Shown: in pieces, positions 53,320 to 64,000 of the stretch | Numbering within the stretch: position 1 is the first letter of the stretch | How the letters are laid out: each line of letters opens with the position of its first letter | Assembly: GCA_013399015.1 (NCBI GenBank) | Contig: VWZX01006814.1 | Span: 2,736,340 to 2,800,339 of the forward strand | Reading direction: 5' to 3' | DNA length: 64,000 nt | From: Galbula dea | Lineage: Eukaryota > Chordata > Aves > Piciformes > Galbulidae | Notes under the pieces: model-generated | Told to the model about the DNA's origin: nothing | Seen by the model: the letters and a program-made list of their open reading frames with translations, nothing else | Databases searched by the model: none | Position numbers and translations under genes: made by a program

Positions 53320-53860
53320 TGGAATGATTAAGCAGCTACAGGAGTAATGCAAATGCAGATTTTTGCATATCCAATAATCAAAGGGAGGAAAAAGTAGTCT
53401 AAAGCTGTTTTGGTTTTAATCACATTTGATTTTTATTTTAAATGAAAGCACAAAGGTAATTTTTCTGTTGCTCTACCTGCGACTCCTTAAATCATGGTAA
53501 ATGTGCATTATGATCTTCTTAAAAGAATAAGAGCATTCCTTGTTAATTAATTTATACAGCTGTCAGTACAGCTTTCTATGTTATTCATACTCTAAGTGTT
53601 TGACTGCCATAGATTTTCTTGCAGTTCCTGGCAGAGCTCCAGTGAAAGCCTGGGATTTATTAGGCTGACTTGGTGCAAAGTCTATTGATTGTGGCCTCGA
53701 GGGTAATAACTAAATAGAGCTGGAGCAACAAGTCAATAACACCATTGTTGCTACAGACTCCATTCACTTGAGGAGTTAGATTGTTTTACAGTGGCAAAGA
53801 GTAATCATGAGCAGATCAGCATGTTCAACAGGCTCTGTACCATGTTAGTGCTGGGGACTG
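53320..53860. promoter_or_regulatory. Candidate conserved enhancer-like element
   Basis: The block holds a perfect POU octamer atgcaaat (53347-53354), a second octamer-like site in reverse orientation (ttttgcatat, 53361-53370), caataatcaaag just after it, ttaattaattta near 53542, and a SOX-like cattgttg (53743-53750). A CpG in ggcctcgaggg (about 53693) is kept in CpG-poor surroundings. There is no reading frame or repeat family to explain the block. Motif clustering of this kind is typical of vertebrate developmental enhancers; the activity itself is inferred. Confidence 0.4.
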
Positions 53861-56063
53861 TTTTAAAGCTTTCAGCAGGACTGTAGGACAAGTGAGGTGC
53901 AGGGATTAGGAACCCTGTAAACTCCTTCATTAGGACTAAAACATTTCAGCATTAGATTTATCATCTTGCAACAAGAGTCCTGTGCCTGTGTTAGGCCAAA
54001 CTGGTATTAAAATCTTCTGCCCATCAGTCTGTAATAGCACAGTAGAAACTTGATTTAGATTTTGGATGGGGAAACGTGTAGTGTGTGTATGTAAGTGTGA
54101 ATGTATGTCTGTATGCCTTAGCATTAAATAATACTTTAGCTAGCACAAACTTCATCTCTGTGCAGTAATATTTCCTGGCAATGCCTGGAAAGAGGCTGCT
54201 ATTTTCTTAAATTCAGAATGAGGAAATGCTTTTGTTTATTGCTCCTCTAATCCACCCATGTGTTTATTTACTTTTAGAATTCTTTTCTTTTGTGGAAATA
54301 TATACAAACCTACTAGAGGAGAGATGTTTATTTCCTGGGAGTTTTCTCATTTATTTGACAGCCTCTAACAACTTGTGTTGTATTAAGAGCAGGTCATTCT
54401 GAAAAGCCGAAATTGTGAAGATGCAAATTTGAAAAAACAGAACTGGTTGATTTTGTACCCATTCTTGTCTCTGTCTCCAGGAGTTGCCATTACAGCCTCT
54501 GCAGAAGTACAGAGCAATTAGAATGAGTTTCTCCCTTGAAACATGAAAGATGGTACTGAAAGATGGTACATTTTTTAAATGGTAAAAAAGCCAGATCTAA
54601 TTATGCTTTGTAAAATGAACCTAGTGGTCAAGCAGCAGGCTTTTGTGTATTCAGTGGTTGCACAGACTCTTCCTCCCTTCACCTATTTCTTCTTGGAAGT
54701 TAGGTTCTCCTCTTTACAAACAATATTTCTAAACCTACATTTTCTGCAGTCATTTTAAAATACTAACAATTTAGACACCAAAATTTCAATACAGGAGTTG
54801 GTTCCTGAATGCAATGGTGACTGACATCTAAAGACAGATTTTAAACAAATTATCTTTCCTTGTTATTCACTGCTTCTTTTGCTTTATTATAGTTTATACT
54901 ACTTAAAGATCGAAAAAGGGGTGGAACTAGAAAGGAAATCCTGTGGCCGAATATCCAGGAGGGTACTGGTCTTCTCTTGAGTATGGGCAGTCAATTGAAT
55001 GTTGCAATCAGCTATACTGGGGCAGATCTCTGAGCAGGAGAGATGCAAACGTGGTGAATGTGTCTGTCTCCTTTCTTTTCTTTTCTGTAAATAAGCAGAA
55101 AGCTTGGCAAGTTTGTGGTGCTTGCTCAGAAGCTCATTTAAAACTTTGAGAAGAGTGAACTGAATTTAAACAACTCTCAGGAATGTCTTTACCCCCAGGC
55201 CTCAAACATAACCTCCCATGGAAAGAAGTGTGTTGGATTGTTCATAATCTGTATTCCATCAGGATATTTTAATGAGAGGTCAGTAAAAACCGTATATTTG
55301 GAGGCAAACAAGCCAAAGCCAGGCCTTTTCTTTATGACTTCCACACAGTCAGAAGAGTAGCTTCCTGGCATATGCTTTCAGTTTGAATGAAGAAATTATA
55401 TCTACTCTGCTTGGGTTCAGTTCTGTGATCCAAGCAATGTTTGACATATCAAACCAGCCTAAAAACTTAATTAGCTGTGGCATAGGAGGTAAATATGCAA
55501 AAGAGGTTTTGCAGAAGTCTTAACACTTTTTCATTAAAAAGACCAGCATTGATTTTCCTGGCTGATTGCAGTGTGATGTGCTGCCTCTATGTGATTAGAT
55601 ACATATCGAAAGCACTGCTTGTGCCCCACTTTCAATCTTTCAGAAAGAAGAGAGACTGGTGAAACGAGAAAAATCTTTCCCAAAATGTGAAGATTCACAT
55701 TTCTTTTGGGTAATACTCTTGCAGTATGAGCTGTAGATTTACAGGAATTGGAGACCAAACAGTCAAACTATTCCTCTCCCCCCTCCTTTTTTGAAGTGTC
55801 TTCATCAATCAAAATCAACATAAATGAATAATGGAGGCAGATAAAATGTGAAGAGACAATAGTGGTGTTGTTTAGAATTGACGGCCATGAATCTATTGTA
55901 TCTTAAGGGACTGCATGAAGCAAGTACCTGCTCTTGCCCACTGCCACCACCATTTAGCCCATGATTCAGAATATCATTTGAGCAAGTGCTGACGTCCTGT
56001 TAAAGCTTCAGCCCATTAATGCTCGCTTTATTTTAGAGCACTAGGGCTGCAACTTGGCAGCCA
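53861..56063. other. Unique sequence with simple repeats, no gene seen
   Basis: A TG-rich stretch at 54077-54115 and a perfect 13-bp tandem pair at 54544-54569 are the only clear structures. The frames present are below 75 codons and unremarkable. Confidence 0.5.
54544..54569. repeat. 13-bp perfect tandem duplication
   Basis: tgaaagatggtac occurs twice head to tail (54544-54556 and 54557-54569) without a mismatch. Likely replication slippage. Confidence 0.9.
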
Positions 56064-56102
56064 GACTTGAAGGGTGGAGGGTTGGACTTGAAGGGTGGAG
56101 GG
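56064..56102. repeat. 21-bp tandem repeat, about 1.9 copies
   Basis: gacttgaagggtggagggtt starts at 56064, and gacttgaagggtggaggg recurs at 56085, giving a period of 21 bases. The second copy is partial. Minisatellite-like slippage. Confidence 0.9.
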
Positions 56103-58794
56103 GAGTTTCCCCTCTCCTCATTCATTTGTTAATTTGAGGTGACAGAAATAGAAATGGTCTTCTTAGGAGCAGGTCAAAGGCTTTTTAAGAACCAGCAGAA
56201 AACAAGGAAGCTGGTGCAAAAGGAGCTACAGAACACATCGTTTAAAATGATTAAAATCTTGGGGTAGCTGAGGTTTTCACTATAAGAAAGAAAAGGAAAG
56301 CACATCTCGATTGACACTACAGGGGCTTGCACAAGTCTGGAGGAGCCCAATAGAAAGCAAAGCCAGGAGGATTATGTACCTTGGTTTCAGAGGGCATGAT
56401 TTATGGTATGGATTTTGACTCCTGACATTTTGATTCAGAGATGATAAAGCTGAAGTCTCATGAGCTGCTCTTGTAGGAATTTGACACAGAGGGGCAAGAC
56501 CCTCTAGGGTCAGTTGCTCTTTCTGCCATTTTGAAATACCAGATCTCAAATGGAAACTTTTTTCCCTGCCTTCCCATTAGAAAGGTCCTTCCAGTTTTGG
56601 ATGACTTTTGGAAGTGAGCCTGTGGGAGCAAGTGCAAATATGATTCTTAGGCCAAGGCTCACAAGTTCAGGAGGTTTAAAGTTGCTTGTTTTATTTTTGG
56701 TTCTTCTGTAATTGTAGTTTGTTTGGCAGAGCCTGCCAGACATGGATCACTTGCTCAGGGCTCATTAGCGCCAATGGCATTCCAGCTATATTAGTCTGTG
56801 AATGTATCTACCTCCACTGTATTTTCATGCCTTTTATGATTTTTCTTCTCCCTGAATTGAAAATAAAAAACCACAAAACAACACAAATAACCAACTACCT
56901 GGCAGGAAGGATTGATGACCTTTCTGATCATACTGGGAATGCTCTTTAAAATCAAAATCTGAATGAGCAGAACTCCAGCAGCACAACACCTCTCTGTAGG
57001 GGCTTGAGGGTGCCACTTCTGTTGTGAAAACAGTTTATTTAGTAGTTAGTGCCTTGACTTTTCTGTCATTGTACTTTGGAAAGATGATCACTTGCAAACA
57101 ATGAACCCTTAGCCTTAACAAAGTACTGATCCCTCTTTAACATTTACTTAATTGAAGCTTAGAAGGAAAAAAAATACAGTGTAGTATTTTAAGAGTGACT
57201 GTGTAGCACCTTTCCAAGTTTGCATGCCTGTCAACGGGATGTCATCCTGTAAGTGTGAATGAACGACTCTATTTCCAGTTCAAGTTTCCATTCCTAGGCA
57301 AAAATAGTACCAGAATATTTTTTTTTAAAACAACTTAATAAATCACACCACAATAAGAAGTAATGTTATGGCTATTTCTTCATTAAAAATGTTCTATACA
57401 TTCAGTACCAAGTGAACACTACTAAAAAGAGAAGACACTGCTTCAAATGACTGAATAAAATCACCAGAAATAGTTTCCATTCTGTTCTAGCTGAGCAGAG
57501 TGTATTTTGTAAGGATACCAGTTATATTTAGCATTCCTCAAGGCTTCCATTGTTACTTTCTTTTCCACAACCAACATGAAGCACTGGAGCTTTAAGCATC
57601 CTGTCATGACACTGATGTTTTATTGAAGAAAAGACGTGTTCCTCAGCTGTTGCAGTTACTTCAGCATTTGTGCCTTTTCAGATGACACTTGGCCAACTTT
57701 TTAAAACTGTGTAAGTCCCATGGGCAGAGTGATGAGGGCTGAAATTTTTGAGGGCCTTGAAGTGTCTAAATCATAGCATGGGCTGTCTTAACTACCTCCA
57801 AAGGTCTGATTCTTGGATCTGATTAATTTAGCCTAGGATACTTCTAATTGTCTAACTTATTCCTTACCATAGGATTTATACTTTTTCTTTTCTTTTTTTT
57901 TTAAATTTAATTTTGCTAACACAAATCATTTACAAGGAATATGCATTAGGGATGGATATAAGGTAGAAAGCAATAACCAGGATTATAAATAACTGCTTGA
58001 TCTGTCAAATTCTAAAATAGCCTCTTAAATTTGATTAACTGTCTCAATATATGATTAATCATCTAAATCTTTTATAAACTATTTGTAAGTGCACCCTTGA
58101 CATAAAACATGACTAGTTTGTCTGTATTTTATGAAACATGACAATTCTACTGAGGAAATGGAGCAGTATTTCTGTATTATAGTCAGTGTAATTGAGAAGG
58201 TAAATTTGTTGTTTCAGATTTTAATTGTGCAAAGTGAAATACTTCCATTTTCTTAATTGCTTTGTGCAAAGGTAGTAAGGAGTATCCATTCTGTTCTTCA
58301 GTACAAAGCAGGCAGAGGAAAGTGAAAGAAAGGAGAGTTATGAAAGAGTTAAAACATGAAAATGGAATGATTTCAGAATGGTTTGGACCTCAGTTCTGTG
58401 GTACCAAACAATGAACAACAACAGCAGGGTCTCCTGCTCCCAAAAATACTCACTCCTACCTCTATGCTTCGTCCAGCTGCTTTCATGGGTACTTCAGTTC
58501 TCCAGTCAATGTCTAGAAATGGAATTCACCCAGTGCAAAATAACTCCACTATCCCACCCTCTTCTTTTTACTTTTTCTTTTTTTATCCTGGATCAATTGC
58601 TTGATCTGATTCATCACATAGATACACAAACTGTTGAATCAGCACAACTGAGGTTGGCATGCTGCAATGCAGTGGCAGAAATGAACACCAAGAGGAGGTG
58701 GGAGCAAGAGGAGGAAGGGACAGACCTGAGCATGACTCCTAAAATTAGTACTGCTGCTGGATGCTTTGCATCTTGGAAACATGGTCTTGGCTTG
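56103..58794. other. AT-rich unique sequence, no gene seen
   Basis: The 150-codon plus-strand frame at 58378-58830 has no recognisable domain. Its 3' end enters a MIR relic and an alternative 73-codon frame overlaps its start, so it is treated as chance. 57880-58110 is AT-rich with a palindromic homeodomain-like site. Confidence 0.5.
58051..58062. promoter_or_regulatory. Palindromic homeodomain-like site
   Basis: atgattaatcat is a perfect 12-bp palindrome containing tgattaatca, the form bound by some paired-type homeodomain dimers. It is a single site, so the role is speculative. Confidence 0.3.
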
Positions 58795-58935
58795 AATGCA
58801 GGGCTTGGCATCAGAACATTTAAACTATAAACTCTTCTCTAGCCTTCGGCACCCTTCAACTTCGGTTTTGCTGTCTGCTAAGTGGGAATAACACTAGTTA
58901 GCTCAATGATGTGAAGATTTACTAATGATTTTTCA
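58795..58935 (+). mobile_element. MIR/CORE-SINE relic, plus strand (3' half)
   Basis: cggttttgctgtctgctaag followed by tgggaataacactagttagc and tgatgtgaagatttactaat follows the MIR order 'cagtttcctcatctgtaaaatggggataataatagtacctacc..gttgtgaggattaaatgag'. The upstream ccttcggcacccttcaac fits the 'cttaacctctctgtgcct' area less well. The head is not clear. Confidence 0.6.
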
Positions 58936-59774
58936 ACCAATTAGCACATGAAAAATAGGAATGACTGCTTTGTATGCTCCTGCATTTTGCTGAAATTGTT
59001 CTCTCATGCTTATGAACTACACTTCATTTGTCATAAAATAGTTGGTTTTGACTATGTTCCTCCTATCAGAAATATGTTGCTAGAGCAAAGACAAGTAAAC
59101 CAACTTGGTTTTTGTAAACCAAGTATCTCTATTTTTAGTTTTAAGATGTTGGCTGCATCTTTTTTTTCCTTCTTTTTTTTTTCTCTTTTAAATTACGTGT
59201 GTATATTTAGAGCTCTTGCTATTGGAAGAGAATTTCCTGCGACCAGATCCATTTCTGTGGCACTTTGCTCCGGCATGGAGTCCCATGTGTTCCACTGAGA
59301 GTTTCCTCCAGAATAAATGTCTGCTCTGGTTGTAGGATCAGCCTGGCAAACTATAAACTTTATATAGCCTTCAGCACATAGTAAATTTGCATGTGCAGGA
59401 GGTATTAGCAACTGGGCATCTGATACTTGGCAATGTCACATCTAAAGATGTGAGTGACAGGAGAGAGGCAGCCTCAGCCCCAGTGTCCTACTGAGTCGTT
59501 TCCTCTTTGGATAATTACACTATCAGTTTTCTCTGCAATTTTAACTGAGGGGGGTAGAATCTGTCTTCGCACCCTCTTTCAAAGAGGTGAGTCTTGTAAC
59601 CATGCACCATTAAACAGCTGCCATGTCTCACCCAGAAGTAGATGAGAGAACTTTTTACATAATGTTCACATCCGTTTTGCATTCTGAGCTGCACAAATCC
59701 ACAAGGATGCCGCATGGGTATCTGGAAGCAGGATTGACCTGTGCTTGGGTTCTGGCTCACATGCAGTGAGTAGT
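58936..59774. other. Unique sequence with hairpin and T-rich tract
   Basis: No gene seen. A perfect hairpin at 59103-59124 is followed by a T-rich tract at about 59160-59190. The frames at 58948-59298 (plus) and 59193-59411 (minus) have no known domain. Confidence 0.5.
59103..59124. repeat. Perfect 9-bp inverted repeat, 4-nt loop
   Basis: acttggttt (59103-59111) and aaaccaagt (59116-59124) are exact reverse complements around ttgt. It lies about 35 bases before a T-rich tract, but no transcript that it could terminate is apparent. Confidence 0.7.
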
Positions 59775-59865
59775 TCTTGCTCAGTTTCAGGGACTTCAGT
59801 GAGACTACTGGTGTGCATAAGGACTGCAGAATCAGGACCCTAAGGATCCCTAGGAATTAAAGGTA
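59775..59865 (+). repeat. Old sauropsid interspersed repeat fragment
   Basis: agggacttcagtgagactac, then tggtgtgcataaggactgca, then gaatcaggaccct closely follow a phrase I recall as frequent in turtle and crocodilian DNA ('gacttcaatgggactactcacgtgagtaaggattgcaggatcagg'). The element class is unknown to me. The strand is that of the phrase as written. Confidence 0.55.
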
Positions 59866-59989
59866 TCCTGTAACTGTAAGGTATTATTATGATGACTGCT
59901 CTGGAGAACACAGAGGTATTGAAGTTGGCAAAATAAATTACAGAGTTAAATATATAAGTAAACCAAGAAGCGACTGATGGTTTTTGCAT

Positions 59990-60720
59990 AGTAATAATCT
60001 TCATAATCGCTTCATTTGCACAGTTATTTCATTTTAAACTTTAGGCATAGTTTTGAAGCACAATTCAGTGGAGATTTTTGCTGTAATCTATAAACTTAAA
60101 TGAAAGCTAATTGGAGGACAAATTTTAATCTAATTAAAATGTGACTACATAAAGCAGAAAGGATGAATGAAGCTAAATGCTCTATGGGGCACAGTTTTCA
60201 AACAATGATTATCCTGAATACTAAGTCAAACGAAGCTTTTGTAAAATGATGATCATGGACTTTGCCAGCACAGAACAACCTTGAGAAACTGCAAGTGAAA
60301 GTTTTAATGTATTTAGTTTAAAATGTGGACATTCAGCTCACAATCACATAAGGACTTTTTAAAAAGAAAATAAAAAGCAACACACACAGTCTCCTCTAAA
60401 AACATAACAAGTAAATTAGCCAAAGGTGTACATTCCATCTGAGTTCTCATGATCAGCAGATGCAAATGTTTGCAGTGCGCCGATGAGTTACGAGCCCTAA
60501 TGAGATTTCAATGCTGAGCAAACAATAAAAATTTATGCATTGCATAGTTTTAGTGGCCTTTGGCTTCATGGTTAGTGTTACACCCTTTCAACAGCTTTGG
60601 TAATATAATATCCAGCTGGCTTTGGAGGTAAGGAAAATTTTAGGGGTGAACTGAAATTGTGAGAAATAACATGATTGATTGCGTTGTCAGAATAATGCAT
60701 TTCCACGGTATAATTGCCCA
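59990..60720. promoter_or_regulatory. Candidate deeply conserved regulatory element
   Basis: This is the most enhancer-like block in the window. At 60440-60550 it carries a POU octamer atgcaaat (60460-60467), three CpGs within about 15 bases (60478, 60481 and 60491), taatgag (60498-60504), aacaataaaa (60521-60530) and atgcattgcat (60535-60545). Upstream, 60110-60145 has aattggagg, taatctaattaaaa and similar homeodomain-like cores. Downstream, 60670-60715 has tgattgattgcg, taatgcat and ataattgccc. No frame or repeat explains the block. Conservation and activity are inferred from composition and could not be tested here. Confidence 0.45.
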
Positions 60721-62019
60721 TAGTAATCTTAGCCTGGGTACAGATACATAGGTTCTAGTTATGTTCGGACACAAATTCTTAAGGGTTCAGGTGAAGGATG
60801 GCTTTCCCAGCATTTGAGCCAAACCGTTTCCTCTGCTAGGTACATGTCCAAGGGTCTCACAAACAGCCCCTCTAGCAAGAACATTCCTGTCATAGTCCAG
60901 CAAATGGGAGAATTCAAAAGCTACGCTTCCCCCAACTACTGTCATGTGTGGCAAGAAAAAAAAGCAGAGCACAGGCACAAAAAGAAACACACAATAGATA
61001 TTGAAATAAATAGTATTTATTTCAAACTGGTGCAGTTTGAGAGTGAGCTCAAATGTATTAAATTTAAAAGACCCATTTGTGGCTTAGGCTTTTATGAATC
61101 CAGAACCTTCACCATAATGATTGCCTGCATTACCCTACATAATATTAAAATCTTAGCATGTGATTAATAGCAGATTCCCTGCATACGTGTCACAACACAC
61201 ATCTGCAGCAAATCTGCCAGTATATTTCTCTGCTAGTTTTACTTTGGGGCCATAAAGTAATTCCTGTTTTGTGAATGAGAATAAACCTATTATGCACTAG
61301 GTTAGCTACACCCAGTTTCTTCTCTTCAGGGAAAAACGAGCTGTTTATTTGATACGGCATCTCAAATTTCAGGGTTCAGTAGTGAGTCTAAGCCTCGGCT
61401 AGGTTTGCTAGAGCAAGCTGTTGGGATTTGTCTTCACAGTTTCTACGTTTTCCAAAACCTTCTGTGCAAAGAGTATTGAGAAACTTCTGGACAGCAGTAA
61501 GCTAGTGCACTTAATTACAGTGTGTTTATTGCTAAATCTGTTAATGAGTCAACATGCAAAAAAAAAGAAAGATATATTTATCCCTGTTTCCTCTTAAAAT
61601 AATAGTAAAAAATAACTTCAAAAAATCTTTTTCTTAAGCTATTTGGTGATGCAGTTTTGCTGTTACAAGTGCCCTTTTCCCCATCCACAAACAGCTACCT
61701 TTCACTTTGCCCCAAGGGAACAGAGCACAGCTCAAATGAAGCTGAAAAAAAAATAATAAAAAATTCCTAGTCATAACTGGGTCTGTGCATATTCACACAT
61801 GCACACAAAATAGAAAGGAAGATGCAGAAGTGGTCTTCAGTCTGCCCCCTGAAAAGTCCTGTCAACCTGTTTCACTCACCAAAATCAAAACAGATCACCA
61901 TAAAAACAACTTAAATGACAACAAGAAAACACTAGGAAAGCAACATCTGTTTTGCATTCTTGGCATCGAGTCTGCCCTTGCAACACAGTGTCTGACACAG
62001 ATGTACAGGGTTATGACAC
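60721..62019. other. AT-rich unique sequence, no gene seen
   Basis: 61495-61560 (cttaattacagtg, gttaatgagtcaacatg) is a small AT-rich block of the same flavour as the preceding candidate element. The 117-codon frame at 60814-61167 has no recognisable domain. No transposon recognised. Confidence 0.5.
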
Positions 62020-62180
62020 CACTGAGTACCGCTTGATTTAAAATGGTGTAACTGAGAGCAGAATCAGGGCGCTGAGTTCTTACAATGCTGTGCAAAACTG
62101 CGACTCTTGATCTCCTTTGCAGATGTTGGACTTAAACCCCACTGAAGTTTTAGGCATCTTTCCATTGATTGATGCAGACT
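62020..62180 (+). repeat. Old sauropsid interspersed repeat fragment
   Basis: aaaatggtgtaactgagagc followed by agaatcagggc (62041-62071) and accccactgaagttttaggc followed by atctttccattgattgatgc (62136-62175) resemble two phrases frequent in turtle/crocodilian repeats ('accagtgtaactgagagcagaatctgg' and 'ccactgaagtcaatgg...cccattgacttcaatgg'). The class is unknown, and the two halves could be separate insertions. Confidence 0.5.
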
Positions 62181-64000
62181 GGAGAGCAAGTCATATTCCT
62201 CTACCACCAATTTAGAATTAATTATTGACTGTGTATTTTTAAATCGTGTCTGTTTTGTTTGTAAAATCACATTGCTGTCACTTCCCAATAGACTTCTTGT
62301 TGTGTGTAGCCACATTCGTAGAACCTTTCAAATTACATTAAGTAATTAAGCTCTTTGGTATACAAGTAAAATAGTAGCAAGGAGAGAGAAATTTACAGAT
62401 ACTAAGAAGAAAGGCAAAAATAGCTCCAATGAATTGAAAAGAATCAGTGATTAGGGAGATTTGGGAAATCAGAGTTGCTAGGAAAGCAACTCTTTCCTCA
62501 GATGCAGCATGATTACAAGAGATGGCACAAAGGGAGCAATTCTCTCCCTGTTTGATTGCCCATCCGTAGTGGTAACAGAGACAAAACGAGCCAAACTCAT
62601 ACCTAGCGTAACTTCACTGTCTCCAGTCAAACCGTGTCAAGATGCAATGGCATGCTTGCAGTGTTTCCACCCACCACTAGATGTCTGTGTGTGCTCTGTA
62701 AAGTTCTGGAGTGGATGATGCCCCTGGTAAGCACCAGAGACCAAACTGGAACCCAAGCTGTGGGGAAGCCTTTTAGTTTGTGTTTAAACGTGTAACATCA
62801 TTGCTTTAATTAAGCCTGTGTTTAAAGCAGTGTCTAAAACTAAATTCCAACCTTTCTAATTTGAGACAAATAAGGAAAAGATGACTTTCCAGGTCCACAT
62901 CTGTTTATGACAAACTTTCCTTGATGTGTGGGTAAAGGACTGAAATACATCTTATTGCTGTGAAAGTTTGGGAGGAAGTTGCTGAGATGTAAAATAGGTT
63001 CATCTTATTTCTATTCTGAAACAGTGAAATACCAAAATACAAAACATCTGCTCTGTAAGTGAATTGGTAAGAGCTCACTATTTAATTCTGCTCTGTACAG
63101 GCTGGAGCCATATTTTCACATGTACCATGCGTATCTGGGTGCACAGAGGAAGGCTGTACATCAGATGTCAAGTTTAATATATCTTTTTCTTTAAAGCAAA
63201 ACAAAACAAAATAAAAAAGAGTGGAGGAGCAGATCTGGGTACAGAAATCTATTTTCCACAGTTCTGTTTATCTGGCAGTCCACTGGCTGACCAAGGTATC
63301 TGCACCTGTGACCAGCTTTTCTGCAGAGATCTCCCAAGAAAAATGCAAAAGTAATCAACGCATGTTTGCCTTTCCTTTATCTCTGTCATCCAGGAATAAG
63401 ATACAGATAGTATCAGGAGCCATGAAAGGTACATTCTGATATTTTATTTTCGAGAATTTTTGTCTAGACAGAGAGGAGCAACCACTTGTATCTCTGTGGA
63501 ACACATACAGCCCCCGTCCACACTCACATTGTAGGCTGAAGGCCAGAGGGAGGTAGTAGGCTGTCTATGTTAAAAAAAAAAAAAAAAAAAGTTTAAAACC
63601 ACCACCTACTCATCAGGTGACTGGAGACTGTGGTTGTAAAATGTGCTGCAGGCAGAAGTTCTGAAAAATCCCAGAAAGTGTTGAAAACATCTCTAAACAA
63701 GGTATTTTTCTCCTGCACCTTTCTTGCTAAAGGTCCCAATTGCTGCCAAGAAAACTAGTGAGAATGTTAGCTGCCAAATAAAAAATTTATGACGGTGTTT
63801 GGCAAAGGATTGTATCACTGCTTGTTTTATACATTTCCACAAGGCTCTTGAAGGGCTGTTGGACACATACGGCTCACTGATCACTGTGCTTTATCTGTTC
63901 TTTAAGTATACTAAAAAAGCAAGTCCCAATAAAGTATGATTTAAACAATACATATTTTTTGTTTTAATAGCCTCCTATAAGTGCTTGCTATGGTGAGAAT
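62181..64000. other. AT-rich unique sequence, no gene seen
   Basis: No gene recognised up to the window edge. 62785-62850 has ttgctttaattaagcctgtg, a homeodomain-like core. Simple repeats are an interrupted aaaac tract at about 63196-63218 and A19 at 63572-63590. The short frames at 63221-63439 and 63249-63434 overlap on opposite strands and are not called. Confidence 0.5.
63572..63590. repeat. A19 homopolymer
   Basis: Nineteen consecutive A residues, read directly. It could be the tail of an unrecognised retroposed copy, but no source or target-site duplication was found. Confidence 0.9.

Noticed and set aside
58378..58830. 150-codon plus-strand frame as a gene
   Set aside because: It runs into a MIR relic at its 3' end, overlaps another frame, and has no recognisable domain.
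59103..59190. Hairpin plus T-rich tract as a transcription terminator
   Set aside because: Intrinsic terminators of this kind are bacterial; the T tract is about 35 bases away and interrupted, and the sequence is vertebrate.
63549..63571. let-7-like string: gaggtagtagg followed by ctgtctatgtt
   Set aside because: The seed is intact, but the 3' part differs and the expected complementary arm is missing. An A19 run follows directly, and the best downstream pairing is only about 6 bp (agtagg with cctact near 63606), so no precursor hairpin forms.
1..64000. CRISPR arrays, insertion sequences, prophage or other prokaryotic systems
   Set aside because: No regularly spaced direct repeats, no dense coding and no ribosome-binding sites; the transposon content is that of a vertebrate.

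Overview
The window looks like a gene-poor stretch of a vertebrate nuclear genome. It is AT-rich and CpG-poor throughout, its open reading frames are short and unordered (the longest is 161 codons), and it has no operon-like packing, no Shine-Dalgarno sites and no bacterial RNA genes. I found no protein-coding gene, exon or structural RNA gene that I can support. It is best read as intergenic DNA (a 'gene desert') or the inside of a very large intron.

The organism is inferred from old transposable elements. They include CR1-type LINE pieces (28.56-28.96 kb and 44.79-45.16 kb), an L2/CR1-superfamily LINE end on the minus strand (18.13-18.70 kb), several MIR/CORE-SINE relics (40.4, 43.7, 45.3 and 58.8 kb, with weaker ones at 6.55 and 51.2 kb), a non-autonomous DNA transposon of a type I recall from turtles and crocodilians (38.21-38.47 kb), and two low-copy-looking fragments carrying sauropsid-style repeat phrases (59.78 and 62.03 kb). 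These copies are decayed but still readable, and I see no young elements. That points to a slowly evolving sauropsid, most likely a crocodilian or turtle; a palaeognath bird is not excluded. All family assignments come from memory of consensus sequences, not from a search.

Layout: 0-16 kb is plain unique sequence with one TG/TA microsatellite and a weak MIR. 16-19 kb has a possible conserved block, two inverted repeats and the minus-strand LINE. 19-28 kb is plain. 28-31 kb holds a CR1 reverse-transcriptase fragment, an unclassified stretch and an octamer-bearing AT-rich block. 31-38 kb is plain or purine-rich, followed by the DNA transposon. 40-46 kb is the most repeat-dense part, with three MIRs and a CR1 3' end. 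A 137-bp tandem duplication lies at 46.36-46.64 kb. From 48.9 to 62.8 kb several blocks look like conserved non-coding elements, rich in homeodomain, POU-octamer and SOX-like sites; the best are 53.32-53.86 kb and 59.99-60.72 kb.

No genes act together here. If the window has a function, the most economical guess is long-range cis-regulation of a developmental gene outside it, concentrated in the right-hand third. I found no sign of a novel enzymatic, defence or mobile system, and I say so plainly.
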